18,472 nucleotides of DNA from an uncultured Eggerthellaceae bacterium (GTDB taxonomy: Bacteria; Actinomycetota; Coriobacteriia; Coriobacteriales; Eggerthellaceae): positions 1-18,472 of the forward strand of contig CAKTVK010000037.1 in the NCBI GenBank assembly GCA_934623455.1, given 5' to 3'. Below are positions 1 to 7,923 of the stretch, piece after piece. The position numbers were made by a program, and so were the translations under genes. The notes beneath the pieces are model-generated. The model saw nothing but the letters and a program-made list of their open reading frames with translations. It did not search any database and was not told the DNA's origin. Position 1 is the first letter of the stretch. Each line of letters opens with the position of its first letter.

Positions 1-521
1 GCCTCATCAATCGTCGCAATGTACTTGTCGGTCATCTTCTGGATTTCGTTCTCGTAGCGCTTCTGATCATCTTCGGGAAGGCTTTCTTCCTTGATGGTCT
101 TGGCAATGTCGGAGTTTGCCTCGCGACGAGCATTGCGCACGGCAACACGCGCCTCTTCCGCGAACGCCTTGCACTGCTTTGCCAGCTCTTTACGACGCTC
201 TTCGGTAAGCTGCGGGAACGGCAAGCGAATGCAGTTACCGTCGTTGGAGGGCGTTACGCCCAGGTCAGAGGCAAGGATGGCATGCTCAATAGCGCGCAGG
301 GTGCTTTTCTCCCACGGTTCGATAACCAGAAGGTGCGCATCGGGGGACTTCACGGCGGCCACCTGGTTTACAGGCGTGGGCACGCCATAATAATCAACCT
401 TGATGCGATCAAGCACCATGGCGTTTGCGCGACCAGTACGGACGCTTGCAAAGTTGTAATCCAGCGACTCGAGCGCCTTTTTCATATGCTCATCAGCAGA
501 TTCTTTAATCATATCAAGCAT
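1..521 (-). CDS. frr: Ribosome recycling factor, 3' end cut by window edge
   Basis: Ribosome recycling factor splits post-termination 70S ribosomes together with EF-G in the cytoplasm. I read 173 codons from the minus strand. The protein begins MLDMIKESADEHMKKALESL and contains the family's SVRTGRANAMVLDRIKVDYYG stretch (about residues 27-47, given here split by eye) and a C-terminal region near residues 104-150 rich in Arg, Glu and Lys that forms the long helical arm. The family is about 185 residues, so roughly ten C-terminal residues lie outside the window. The start at 521 is chosen because GGA of AAAGGA sits seven bases upstream; the in-frame ATG three codons later has no better site. 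It lies 32 bases after pyrH on the same strand, the usual pyrH-frr operon pair. Identity is secure. Confidence 0.97.
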   Translation of the reverse strand, partial: MLDMIKESADEHMKKALESLDYNFASVRTGRANAMVLDRIKVDYYGVPTPVNQVAAVKSPDAHLLVIEPWEKSTLRAIEHAILASDLGVTPSNDGNCIRLPFPQLTEERRKELAKQCKAFAEEARVAVRNARREANSDIAKTIKEESLPEDDQKRYENEIQKMTDKYIATIDE

Positions 522-553
522 GGTAGTGTCCTTTCCCTTCCTTGTTTTCGACC

Positions 554-1267
554 CTACTCAACCACGGTGCCCACAGATTCGCCACGCAACGCGGCGGCAA
601 TGTTACCCTTGCCGTCAAGATTGAACACCATGATAGGCAGGCTGTTGTCCATGCACAAAGACGTTGCCGCGGCATCCATCACGTGCAAATCGCGCGCCAG
701 AACCTCTTTGTAGGAAATGCGGTCGAACTTTTTGGCGTCAGGGTTCTTCACGGGATCCTTGTCGTATACGCCATCGACCTTGGTTGCCTTCATCAGCAAC
801 TCGCAATCAAGCTCGCATGCACGCAAAGCGGCAGCAGTGTCGGTCGTGAAGTACGGATTGCCTGAACCTGCAGCGAAAATAACCACGCGGCCCTTCTCCA
901 AGTGACGCACTGCCTTGCGGCGAATGAACGACTCGCATACCTCCTGCATGGAAATAGCGCTCTGAACTCGGGTTTCAATACCGTGGCGCTCAAACGCTTC
1001 CTGCAACGCCAGCGAGTTCATAACGGTTGCCAGCATGCCAATGTAGTCTGCCTGAGAGCGATCCATGCCTTCGGCCGCGCCCGCCATACCACGGAAGATG
1101 TTGCCACCGCCCACAACAATGCACAGCTCAACGCCGTCAACAACATCTACCAGCTCTTCAGCAAGATCATCAACAACCTTGGGGTCAATGCCGTAGCCTT
1201 GGCTTCCCGCAAGAGCCTCACCGGACAGTTTCAGCAAAACGCGCTTATAAGCGTACTCTTCAGACAT
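554..1267 (-). CDS. pyrH: UMP kinase (uridylate kinase)
   Basis: Bacterial UMP kinase phosphorylates UMP to UDP with ATP, the branch point from de novo and salvage UMP to all pyrimidine nucleotides. The 237-residue protein has the amino-acid-kinase N-terminus YKRVLLKLSGEAL (about residues 6-18), the glycine loop VVGGGNIFRG (about residues 51-60), a GNPYFTTDTAA motif that typically marks the nucleotide/acceptor region, and the TKVDGVYDKDP segment typical of bacterial PyrH. Length matches the family (about 235-245). The start at 1267 is preceded by GGAAGGA with about five bases spacing; a longer in-frame ATG at 1339 would add 24 residues unlike the family and lie upstream of the likely promoter. 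It is followed by frr. The usual upstream partners rpsB-tsf are absent; an HtrA-type gene sits there instead. Confidence 0.97.
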   Translation of the reverse strand: MSEEYAYKRVLLKLSGEALAGSQGYGIDPKVVDDLAEELVDVVDGVELCIVVGGGNIFRGMAGAAEGMDRSQADYIGMLATVMNSLALQEAFERHGIETRVQSAISMQEVCESFIRRKAVRHLEKGRVVIFAAGSGNPYFTTDTAAALRACELDCELLMKATKVDGVYDKDPVKNPDAKKFDRISYKEVLARDLHVMDAAATSLCMDNSLPIMVFNLDGKGNIAAALRGESVGTVVE

Positions 1268-1302
1268 AGTGGTCCTTCCACCGTTGATTACATAGTCTCT
1301 TA

Positions 1303-1317
1303 CAGTGTACCCGAAAA
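1303..1317 (-). promoter_or_regulatory. Probable pyrH-frr promoter (-10 region)
   Basis: On the minus strand the box TTTTCGGGTACACTG contains a -10-like TACACT (1304-1309) about 37 bases before the pyrH start, giving a leader of about 30 bases. I see no good -35 (TTGGCC is present but only 15 bases away). The same 15-mer with one change occurs before acpP (16138-16152), which supports a real promoter element. It begins right after the terminator hairpin of the upstream protease gene. Confidence 0.5.
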
Positions 1318-1351
1318 CAGAAAAGGCCAAGCGGAACACTCAGCCTTTTCT
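1310..1351 (-). terminator. Probable intrinsic terminator after the HtrA-type gene
   Basis: Read on the minus strand, AGAAAAGGC (1343-1351) pairs perfectly with GCCTTTTCT (1319-1327) around a 15-base loop and is followed by GTTTTC. The uridine tract is short and mixed, but the position, about 100 bases after the upstream stop codon and just before the pyrH promoter box, fits termination between two transcription units. Confidence 0.5.
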
Positions 1352-1398
1352 TGCTTTTTCCAAAGCCCTTGTACGTTTTTTCATGCTTCACACGGCGC

Positions 1399-1433
1399 CA
1401 TTCGCGCACCCACGCGCCTACGCATTCGCGCAC
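1399..1433. repeat. Short direct repeat in the pyrH upstream gap
   Basis: CATTCGCGCAC occurs at 1399-1409 and again at 1423-1433, a 24-base period, in a low-complexity stretch rich in CGC and CAC. It lies in the 3' untranslated region of the protease gene. No function is evident. Confidence 0.4.
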
Positions 1434-1455
1434 GCACACCCGCAAGCCGGCACAC

Positions 1456-2898
1456 CTACGCGTTAGAAGATGATCCCCTGTGCAGAAGCGAGCTTGACGT
1501 GCTGCTCTCGGTGGCATCGGAGCCCAACTCGATCGTTGCAGTCTTCTCCTTGCCATCGCGATTATACGTAACCGTAATCGTATCGCCCGGGCTCTTCAAG
1601 CGCACGGCAACCATCAAGTCGCTTGCGGATGTCACCGTAGTGTCATCCACCTTCGTAATGATGTCTCCCACTTCCAGCCCCGCTTTATCTGCGCTGGAAT
1701 CGGAAATCACCGAAGAAATGTAGGCACCCGAAGAAGCGGGGAGCTTATAGCGCTGCGCCAACGAAGACGTCACCGAAACAAGCGTCACACCCAACTGCGC
1801 ATGAGACGGTGTTTTGCCTTCGATGATTGTATTGGCAATCTCCATGGCGTAATTCACCGGGATTGCGAAACCAACGCCGGAGTAGTTGCCGGAATAGCTG
1901 GTGATCAGGGTGTTTATACCAATAAGCTTGCCTTGCGAATCCACCAGCGCGCCGCCGGAGTTGCCCGGGTTAATGGCGGCGTCGGTCTGAATCAGGTTCA
2001 CGTAAATCGACGTACCCGAGCTGCTCGAATTCTCGGAGCTCATGATTTGCGAACGGCTTGTTGCAGAAACAATGCCCGTTGCCACCGAAGACTCCAGGCC
2101 AAAGGGGCTGCCGATGGTCATAACCCATTCGCCAATAGTCAAGTTTTCGGAGTCGCCAATCGCAATGGGAGTTAGACCCGATGCGCCCGTAAGCTTGATA
2201 ACGGCCAGGTCGGAGCTTTCATCGGTACCCACAATCGTCGCGTCGTACTCCGTGCCATTCGCGGAAACCTTCAGCGCATCGGCGCCTTCGATCACGTGGT
2301 AATTCGTAAGAACGTACCCATCGGCGCTCAGGATAACGCCGCTTCCCAGCGAGGACTGAGAAAGCTCATCGGAGCTCGAACTGCCAAAGCCGTACAGGGA
2401 ATAGCCGCTCTGCTTGGAGTACACGTAAATGCAGCACACGGAAGGCGTGGTTTTCTCGGCAATGACTTCCGCCAAGTTCGCGTCTTCGCCCTTCACCGTA
2501 ATCGAGGTAGAGTCGTTTGAACCCAGATTCACTGAACCGGAAGATCCACTTCCGGAATCTGTATTCGCCGAAAGTGCGCCAAACAGCACGCCACCAGCTA
2601 AAATGCACGCCACCGCAGCACCCAAGAATCCCATAAGGAACGTTTTCAGTCCGCCGCTTTTCGCGGAAGGCGCCTTTGTTGCCGGCGCCGCCGTATAAGC
2701 AGGCGTCGCGTAAGAAGGAGCCGTGTAAGCAGATGCAGTTTGCGCCTGCGAAGCAGCCGACGAAGCAGCCTGTGCCTGCGGTTCGGCCTGCGCGCCCGCT
2801 TGCGACGCAGACGCTACGGGCGGACGCAACGGCTCGCCAGTCTGAGAGTCGTAACGCGGGTAGTACGTTTTATCGTCATCGTTTGAATAATCAGACAT
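1456..2898 (-). CDS. Membrane-anchored HtrA/DegP-type serine protease with PDZ domain
   Basis: Trypsin-like HtrA protease, expected outside the membrane in degrading or chaperoning misfolded exported proteins. The 480-residue protein has a cytoplasmic Ala/Gln/Pro/Tyr-rich low-complexity N-terminus (about 1-80), one membrane segment (about 84-109), a Gly/Ser linker, a protease domain (about 140-360) and one PDZ domain (about 367-460). The catalytic triad is visible: His201 in TNYHVIEG, Asp230 in SSDLAVIKL, Ser314 in NPGNSGGAL. The start at 2898 follows a strong AGGAGG site. A Cys-Cys pair at 155-156 opens the protease domain. The architecture is typical of actinobacterial HtrA proteins with an internal rather than cleaved signal. 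It ends about 190 bases before pyrH and is probably separately terminated. The exact HtrA paralogue cannot be told. Confidence 0.93.
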   Translation of the reverse strand: MSDYSNDDDKTYYPRYDSQTGEPLRPPVASASQAGAQAEPQAQAASSAASQAQTASAYTAPSYATPAYTAAPATKAPSAKSGGLKTFLMGFLGAAVACILAGGVLFGALSANTDSGSGSSGSVNLGSNDSTSITVKGEDANLAEVIAEKTTPSVCCIYVYSKQSGYSLYGFGSSSSDELSQSSLGSGVILSADGYVLTNYHVIEGADALKVSANGTEYDATIVGTDESSDLAVIKLTGASGLTPIAIGDSENLTIGEWVMTIGSPFGLESSVATGIVSATSRSQIMSSENSSSSGTSIYVNLIQTDAAINPGNSGGALVDSQGKLIGINTLITSYSGNYSGVGFAIPVNYAMEIANTIIEGKTPSHAQLGVTLVSVTSSLAQRYKLPASSGAYISSVISDSSADKAGLEVGDIITKVDDTTVTSASDLMVAVRLKSPGDTITVTYNRDGKEKTATIELGSDATESSTSSSLLHRGSSSNA

Positions 2899-3201
2899 AC
2901 TTTCCTCCTGTTCGTTTGGGCAAACATTACCGCCGAATTATTAAAAACAGCTGAAAGCACAAGAAACGACACAAAACCGTCTTTGTCCCGTTACTTTTGC
3001 TTCGCACTCTCCATGAGCGACCGGGGATTCCTTATTGCGCCCCTTCATCCTATAGAAAAGGGCCGCCGCCATACGTTTTTCCTTCGTGACCAAAACGCTA
3101 CAGTCGAAACCTTCTGCAAGCACTCGAAGCAAAAACGCGGACGACGCCCCCTTTGTTCCTTAACCAAGCAAACAATCAAGCAGCAGCAATAAAACCCCTG
3201 A
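2899..3201. other. Non-coding gap between zinc-ribbon and HtrA-type genes
   Basis: About 300 bases without a supported gene. Small reading frames on both strands lack ribosome sites and recognisable content. It must hold the 3' end of the zinc-ribbon transcript and probably a protease promoter; on the minus strand AT-rich TTTTTAATAAT near 2934-2945 is the best -10-like stretch, but without a convincing -35. An imperfect stem of CCCTT and AAGGG (about 3040-3067) is too weak to call a terminator. Confidence 0.5.
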
Positions 3202-4080
3202 TTACACGCGTGCCTGCGGGTTGGCAATCAAACCATCGCGCGCCCATTGCGGAGCAGTTTCCGCAACGAAATAACCGAACGCGCGATACATAATCAACGT
3301 GGCAGCCGTTTCCACAAACGCGATCAAAATGCCGCCGATAATCATAATGACAATGCTGAATGCGCCCACACCTGCTGCAAACCCGCCATCGCCATAAGCA
3401 AACGAAAGAATGCTCACGCCGCCAAAGAGCGACATAATGAATCCAATGACCACAATCGCCACAAGAGCAAAAAGCTGCGGCACCCACGCAATAACAAGCG
3501 TCGATCCTAAGTTGGGCTTGTACACGTCCCATACCTTCGACAACTCAAACGCGCTGCCCAGCGAGCCGAACAGGGCAAGACGCACCTGACTTAGAATCAA
3601 GCAGGGCAAAAGCACCAAGAATGCAATAGAAGCAAGCACGCCGATTATCGGAATAGCGCTCAGCAGGCCAAAGACAACGCTCCACACTAGCGAGACAACG
3701 AAAGAGAAAAAGCCCAGCGTGAAGGTGGCACCCGTCAAATATTTAGCGGGCATCCCCTGATTACGCCCCAATGCGGAATCGGCGCACCACATAAGACCGT
3801 ATCCTATGACAAAGAAATTCACGATGGGAATGCACATCAAAATACACAGAATAACCAGGCGTCCTATCAGGCCTTTTTCGTTGCGGAAGTCATTCCATGC
3901 GCGCGACAAAGGCGAACCGTTCGTAATTACTTGAGCTTGCGGCGATGGCGCAGCAAAGCCCTGATTCGTCGATTGCGGAGAAGCCTGCTGCGTTACCTCT
4001 ATAATGGGCGCGCCGCAGTTCATACAAAACTTTTGGCCCGGCTCAACAGAACCACCGCAGCTTGAGCAAAATCGTGCCAT
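3202..4080 (-). CDS. Zinc-ribbon polytopic membrane protein (DUF4013-like)
   Basis: Function unknown. The 292-residue protein starts with a short zinc ribbon: Cys5-x2-Cys8-x10-Cys19-x2-Cys22 (FCSSC and FCMNCGAP), followed by a Gln/Ser/Pro-rich linker (about 28-58). Five or so hydrophobic segments follow, near 71-97, 116-140, 142-165, 192-220 and 236-265, with polar stretches such as CADSALGRNQGMPAKYL between them. This order, zinc ribbon then a DUF4013-type membrane domain, is common in coriobacteria and archaea; the family assignment is from memory of the pattern and needs a profile search. The start at 4080 is supported by GGAGAAAGGA upstream. It lies alone between two gaps of about 300 bases and has its own likely promoter, so it is probably monocistronic. 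Confidence 0.8.
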   Translation of the reverse strand: MARFCSSCGGSVEPGQKFCMNCGAPIIEVTQQASPQSTNQGFAAPSPQAQVITNGSPLSRAWNDFRNEKGLIGRLVILCILMCIPIVNFFVIGYGLMWCADSALGRNQGMPAKYLTGATFTLGFFSFVVSLVWSVVFGLLSAIPIIGVLASIAFLVLLPCLILSQVRLALFGSLGSAFELSKVWDVYKPNLGSTLVIAWVPQLFALVAIVVIGFIMSLFGGVSILSFAYGDGGFAAGVGAFSIVIMIIGGILIAFVETAATLIMYRAFGYFVAETAPQWARDGLIANPQARV

Positions 4081-4141
4081 ATCTGTTCCTTTCTCCTGGT
4101 AGCAAACATAACGCTTCCTTTAAGAAACAGAATAACGCAAA

Positions 4142-4182
4142 CAGGGCACCAGCAACGTTACGGGCTGGTATCAGTTACCCTG
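4142..4182 (-). other. Possible 5'-leader stem-loops of the zinc-ribbon gene
   Basis: ACCAGC (4148-4153) and GCTGGT (4164-4169) form a perfect six-base-pair stem with a ten-base loop, nested inside CAGGG (4142-4146) and CCCTG (4178-4182). The region starts just after the predicted -10 of this gene, so most of it would be at the 5' end of the transcript. No known riboswitch is recognised. Confidence 0.3.
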
Positions 4183-4183
4183 C

Positions 4184-4212
4184 ATTATGGTTTTTTACGC
4201 GCGAGATCACAA
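4184..4212 (-). promoter_or_regulatory. Probable promoter of the zinc-ribbon gene
   Basis: On the minus strand TTGTGA (4207-4212), a 17-base spacer and CATAAT (4184-4189) form a good vegetative-type promoter about 100 bases before the start codon. An inverted repeat ATCAC-N9-GTGAT (4206-4224) overlaps the -35 and could be an operator. Confidence 0.5.
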
Positions 4213-4280
4213 GAAACAAGTGATTGAACTGCGTTTTTGCGCGAAAAAGGTAAGGATGCACACGTGCATGCGGCGGCGCG

Positions 4281-4299
4281 AAAAAGCGGCTGTGCCCGC
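4281..4299 (-). terminator. Weak candidate terminator after the ABC-F gene
   Basis: On the minus strand GCGG (4296-4299) and CCGC (4286-4289) enclose a six-base loop and are followed directly by five T. The stem is only four GC pairs, so this is tentative. It lies about 85 bases after the ABC-F stop codon and before the zinc-ribbon promoter, the expected place. Confidence 0.3.
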
Positions 4300-4382
4300 A
4301 AAACGAAAGAAGGGTTCATCATTTGTCGATGCATGAGGCCTCGCAAAGAAACGGCTGCCTACACCCGTGGGAACAACGCGCG

Positions 4383-6284
4383 CTATTCGCCCAGCGTTTC
4401 CGCCAGATCAAGCCACTCCAACTCCATGGCGTCTATTTGATCGCGGTAACCTGCAATTTCCGCCTGAATTTCGCCCAGTTTCACGTAATCGGAAGGGTCC
4501 GCCTGCCCCATGCGCTCTTGAGCTTGCTCGATTTTACCCCGCAGCGTTTCTGTTTTACGCTCCAACGAGGCCATTTGCTTGCGCAGTTCGCGCTGCTGAC
4601 CGCCCGAGAGCTTCGGCTTTGCCGCCGCGCTACCGGAGGCGGAACCCGCCGCTGCACCATCGGATGCACCGGCACCACCAGCGCCGCCAGCGCCTTCCCC
4701 TGCTGCGCGCGCAGAAGCATCTTGCCCGCCACCTGCGGAAACAGCCGCATTTGTTACGGCACGCGCATCCGCTTCGCCTTGCGCCGCCGCCAGCCGCAGA
4801 TACTGGTCAACACCGCCGGGAAGATGCTGCAGCGTGCCGTCTATCAGGGCATACTGGTCATCGGTAACGCGCTCCATCAGGTAGCGGTCGTGCGTCACCA
4901 GAATCAGCGTGCCCGGCCAGCTATCAAGCATGTCTTCCACAACGGCCAACATGTCAACGTCCAGATCATTGCCCGGTTCGTCTAAAATCAAAACGTTCGG
5001 CTCATCCAGCAAAATGAGCATCAGCGCAAGGCGGCGCTTCTGCCCGCCCGAAAGATCGCACACCGGCTCGTTCAAATCCGCGTGCGAAAAGCCTAAACGT
5101 TCCAAAAGTTGCGCAGGCGTGGATTCCTTGCCGTCAAGCATCACGCGCGAATTATAGCGGCCAATAACCTGGCGCACGCGATCGCTCCCAAACGCTTTCA
5201 GGTTGTCCAAATGTTGCGACAGCACGGCAAAGCGAACGGTTTGCCCAATACGGACACGCCCTTTATCAGGCGTTATCTGACCCTGAATAAGACGAAGCAG
5301 CGTTGTTTTGCCCGCGCCGTTTTCGCCTACAATGCCCACACGGTCTCCCGGGCCAATAAGCCACGTTACGTCCGAGAGCACCGGCGGTTTGCCATCGAAG
5401 GAAACCGTGACGTTCTCTATATCGCACACGCGCTTTCCCAAACGCGCCATGGCCATGCGTTTCAGCTCCAACGTGTCGCGCAAGGGTGGCACATCCGCGA
5501 TAAGCGCCTGAGCTGCGGCAACGTGAAATTTTGGCTTCGTTGAACGCGCACGGGCACCGCGCGAGAGCCACGCAAGTTCTCTACGCAGCTGGTTTTGACG
5601 CTTCTGTTCCGCCAGATCCGCCAGACGATCGCGCTCAACGCGCTGCATGATGTACGCGGAAAAGCCGCCTTCGAATGGTTCAACGTTGCCGTTGACCACT
5701 TCCCACATGTTCAGGCAGACTTCGTCCAAAAACCAGCGGTCATGCGTTACCACCAGTAGCGCGCCTTGCCCTGCGCGCCATCGGTTTTTCAAGTGGCCGG
5801 CAAGCCACGTAATAGCACGAATGTCCAGGTGATTTGTGGGTTCGTCCAGGGCAAGAACATCCCAATCACCCACCAGAAGGCGCGCCAAGTCAACGCGACG
5901 GCGCTGTCCGCCCGAAAGCGTTCCCACCAAGCCATCCCAGGGAATGTCACTCAGAAGTCCAGCAATAATGTCGCGGATTTTCGCATCGGCCGCCCATTCG
6001 TATGTTTCCAGGTTGCCCACCACGGCACGCTCGACGGTGCTTTCGTTGTCCAGGCCATCCATTTGCCCCAACATGCCAACCGATACGCCGTGAGTGCGAT
6101 AAACACGTCCGCTATCAGGCTCAACGGCGCCGGTCAGCACTTTGAGCAATGTGGATTTTCCATCGCCATTGCGTCCAACAATGCCAATACGCGCACCTTC
6201 ATCGACCCCCAGCGACAAATCGCTAAACACTTGCTTCGTGGGGTAATCGACACATATTTTTTCGCAACCCAGCATGAACGCCAT
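4383..6284 (-). CDS. uup: ABC-F family ATPase, Uup-like
   Basis: Soluble twin-ATPase of the ABC-F family, whose members act at the ribosome E site rather than as transporters. In this 633-residue protein NBD1 has Walker A GRNGDGKST (37-45), signature LSGGQ (123-127) and Walker B LALDEPTNHLD (144-154). The charged interdomain linker (about 210-260) follows. NBD2 has Walker A GENGAGKTT (320-328), LSGGQ (411-415) and LILDEPGNDLD (432-442). A Gly/Ala-rich spacer (about 516-556) leads to a C-terminal coiled coil (about 557-632), the domain that marks Uup relatives. The 'ND' after the second Walker B is also Uup-like; Gly438 replaces the usual Thr. The start at 6284 is chosen for GGAAGGA upstream; an ATG seven codons earlier has no ribosome site. 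The alternative is another ABC-F subgroup such as an antibiotic-protection factor, less likely given the C-terminal domain. Confidence 0.9.
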   Translation of the reverse strand: MAFMLGCEKICVDYPTKQVFSDLSLGVDEGARIGIVGRNGDGKSTLLKVLTGAVEPDSGRVYRTHGVSVGMLGQMDGLDNESTVERAVVGNLETYEWAADAKIRDIIAGLLSDIPWDGLVGTLSGGQRRRVDLARLLVGDWDVLALDEPTNHLDIRAITWLAGHLKNRWRAGQGALLVVTHDRWFLDEVCLNMWEVVNGNVEPFEGGFSAYIMQRVERDRLADLAEQKRQNQLRRELAWLSRGARARSTKPKFHVAAAQALIADVPPLRDTLELKRMAMARLGKRVCDIENVTVSFDGKPPVLSDVTWLIGPGDRVGIVGENGAGKTTLLRLIQGQITPDKGRVRIGQTVRFAVLSQHLDNLKAFGSDRVRQVIGRYNSRVMLDGKESTPAQLLERLGFSHADLNEPVCDLSGGQKRRLALMLILLDEPNVLILDEPGNDLDVDMLAVVEDMLDSWPGTLILVTHDRYLMERVTDDQYALIDGTLQHLPGGVDQYLRLAAAQGEADARAVTNAAVSAGGGQDASARAAGEGAGGAGGAGASDGAAAGSASGSAAAKPKLSGGQQRELRKQMASLERKTETLRGKIEQAQERMGQADPSDYVKLGEIQAEIAGYRDQIDAMELEWLDLAETLGE

Positions 6285-6352
6285 GGCGATTCCTTCCGTA
6301 TTCATTCAAAGCCGATCCGCGCGGCGTTCAAACAACAAGCGCCACACAATCC

Positions 6353-6381
6353 GCATTTTTGCCTTCTCGAAACAAAAATGC
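6353..6381. repeat. Inverted repeat in the ABC-F leader
   Basis: GCATTTTTG (6353-6361) and CAAAAATGC (6373-6381) are perfect nine-base complements with an 11-base spacer. It lies between the predicted promoter and start of the ABC-F gene, so it would be a hairpin in a leader of about 125 bases, or a protein-binding site. No U-tract follows. Confidence 0.5.
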
Positions 6382-6416
6382 TCTTGCGCAGCGCCTTGTT
6401 AATACAAGCTAGAGCA

Positions 6417-6446
6417 ATTATAGGGCACGAACAATCCGCTTGGTAA
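6417..6446 (-). promoter_or_regulatory. Probable promoter of the ABC-F gene
   Basis: On the minus strand a perfect TATAAT (6417-6422) is preceded by TTACCA (6441-6446) with an 18-base spacer. It sits in the gap after the uracil permease gene, which implies independent expression of the ABC-F gene. Confidence 0.5.
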
Positions 6447-6478
6447 ACAGCAACGGAAAACCCTGCAATCAATAAAAC

Positions 6479-7885
6479 TTACGGGCGCTTGTTTTTCTCT
6501 TCTTCCGTAAGCGGATCGTCAACGTTGTTCAGCGTTACGCCGTCATCGATGGTAAGCATGGCCTGGTCAACTTTGCCGGCATCGAAATGGTAATCCTTGC
6601 CCGGCAGGAACGCGTTCATAAGAATGCCCACCAAAGAGCCCACAGCCAAACCGGAAAGGCCAATGGTGACTTCGCCCAGCACAATATTGATAGCACCCGC
6701 ATCGCTGTAGGCAATGCCCAAGCTCAGCACCAGAATCAGCGCAGCAATCAAAACGTTGCGGCTCTTGGAGAAGTCCACGTGATTCTCAACAAGATTGCGC
6801 ACACCAACTGCGGAAATCATGCCGTACAGAACCAGCGAAACGCCGCCCACCACGCAGCTGGGCATGGCGCCGATAATGGCTGCAAACTTGGGGCTGAAGC
6901 TGAAGATGATCGCGAAAACAGCCGCCAAGCGCACCACACGCGGATCGTAAACGCGAGTCAGAGCCAAAACGCCGGTGTTTTCGCCGTACGTCGTGTTAGC
7001 AGGAGCGCCGAACAGCGACGCCACAATGGTAGCAAGGCCGTCGCCCAAAAGCGTGCGATGCAGACCCGGGTCGGCAATGAAATTACGCTCGCACGTGGAG
7101 CTAATAGCGGAAATGTCACCGATGTGCTCAATCATGGTAGCCAGGGCAATCGGCATGATGGTGATGATGGCCGTCAGCGCAATGCCCGAGTTGAAACCAG
7201 GTCCGAACAGGGAAAACACCGTGTTCTCCCACAGCACGGGCAGACCGATCCATGCAGCGCTTTCCACGCCAGAGAAGTCCACAACACCCATAAAGCCAGC
7301 AATAACGTAAGAGATGATAACGCCCATAAGAATAGGAACGATCTTGATCATGCCCTTGCCAAAGATGCTGCACACCACAATAACAACAATGGCAATAATG
7401 GCAACCGGCCAGTCGGTCTGGCAGCTTGAGATTGCCGTGCTTGCCAGGGAAAGGCCAATGCAGATAACAATGGGGCCCGTTACTACCGGCGGGAAGTAAC
7501 GCATAACGCGCGCCGCGCCGAAAGCACGGAACAGCGCCGAAAGCACCAGGTACAGCAAGCCTGCGCATGCAACGCCCAAGCAGGCGTACGGCAAATACTC
7601 AACGCCAGCTGCGGCAATAGCGAAATAGCCCGGCAAAAACGCGAAGGACGAACCCAAGAACGCGGGCACTTTGCGCTTCGAAATCAAATGAAACAGAAGC
7701 GTTCCCAAACCAGCGAATAAAAGCGTTGCGGAAACGGAAAGACCGGTAAGAACCGGCACCAAAATAGTGGAACCGAACATTGCGAACATGTGCTGAAGGC
7801 CCAAGATGCCCATCTTAGGAGCGCCCAGCTCACGCGCATCGTAAACGGCGGCAACTTCCTGTTCCGCCTTTTCCTGTTCTGACAT
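6479..7885 (-). CDS. uraA: Uracil permease (NCS2/UraA-type)
   Basis: Proton-coupled nucleobase transporter of the NCS2 family in the cytoplasmic membrane, most likely importing uracil. The 468-residue protein has about 14 hydrophobic segments. Family signatures visible are QHMFAMFGSTILVPVLTGL (31-49), VPAFLGSSFAFL (73-84), the substrate-site acidic residues Glu253 in MIEHIGDIS and Glu302 in TYGENTGVLAL, which match the uracil-binding glutamates of E. coli UraA. A short charged cytoplasmic tail ends the protein. The start at 7885 is preceded by GGGAG at five bases; an ATG five codons upstream has no ribosome site. Its neighbours are MFS exporter and ABC-F genes, not pyrimidine genes, but prs and pyrH in the same window are linked metabolically. 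Xanthine specificity is possible but the motifs favour uracil. Confidence 0.9.
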   Translation of the reverse strand: MSEQEKAEQEVAAVYDARELGAPKMGILGLQHMFAMFGSTILVPVLTGLSVSATLLFAGLGTLLFHLISKRKVPAFLGSSFAFLPGYFAIAAAGVEYLPYACLGVACAGLLYLVLSALFRAFGAARVMRYFPPVVTGPIVICIGLSLASTAISSCQTDWPVAIIAIVVIVVCSIFGKGMIKIVPILMGVIISYVIAGFMGVVDFSGVESAAWIGLPVLWENTVFSLFGPGFNSGIALTAIITIMPIALATMIEHIGDISAISSTCERNFIADPGLHRTLLGDGLATIVASLFGAPANTTYGENTGVLALTRVYDPRVVRLAAVFAIIFSFSPKFAAIIGAMPSCVVGGVSLVLYGMISAVGVRNLVENHVDFSKSRNVLIAALILVLSLGIAYSDAGAINIVLGEVTIGLSGLAVGSLVGILMNAFLPGKDYHFDAGKVDQAMLTIDDGVTLNNVDDPLTEEEKNKRP

Positions 7886-7899
7886 GCAGACTCCCTTCA

Positions 7900-7920
7900 T
7901 TTTTAGGAAAAACCTAAAAA
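7900..7920. promoter_or_regulatory. Perfect inverted repeat at the uraA start region, candidate operator
   Basis: TTTTTAGG (7900-7907) and CCTAAAAA (7913-7920) are perfect eight-base complements around five A. It ends about 14 bases upstream of the uraA start codon and abuts a -10-like GATAAT, so it lies at or just after the expected transcription start. I do not recognise a PyrR-type RNA site. Confidence 0.5.
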
Positions 7921-7923
7921 CCG

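Noticed and set aside
902..1723. 273-codon plus-strand open frame
   Set aside because: Antisense to pyrH and the end of the HtrA-type gene; crosses a terminator and promoter region; no recognisable domain.
2983..3192. Possible small gene in the 2899-3201 gap
   Set aside because: 69 codons, no ribosome site, no hydrophobic or conserved pattern.
6587..7429. 280-codon plus-strand open frame
   Set aside because: Antisense to the uracil permease gene; His/Asn/Gln-rich low-complexity translation.
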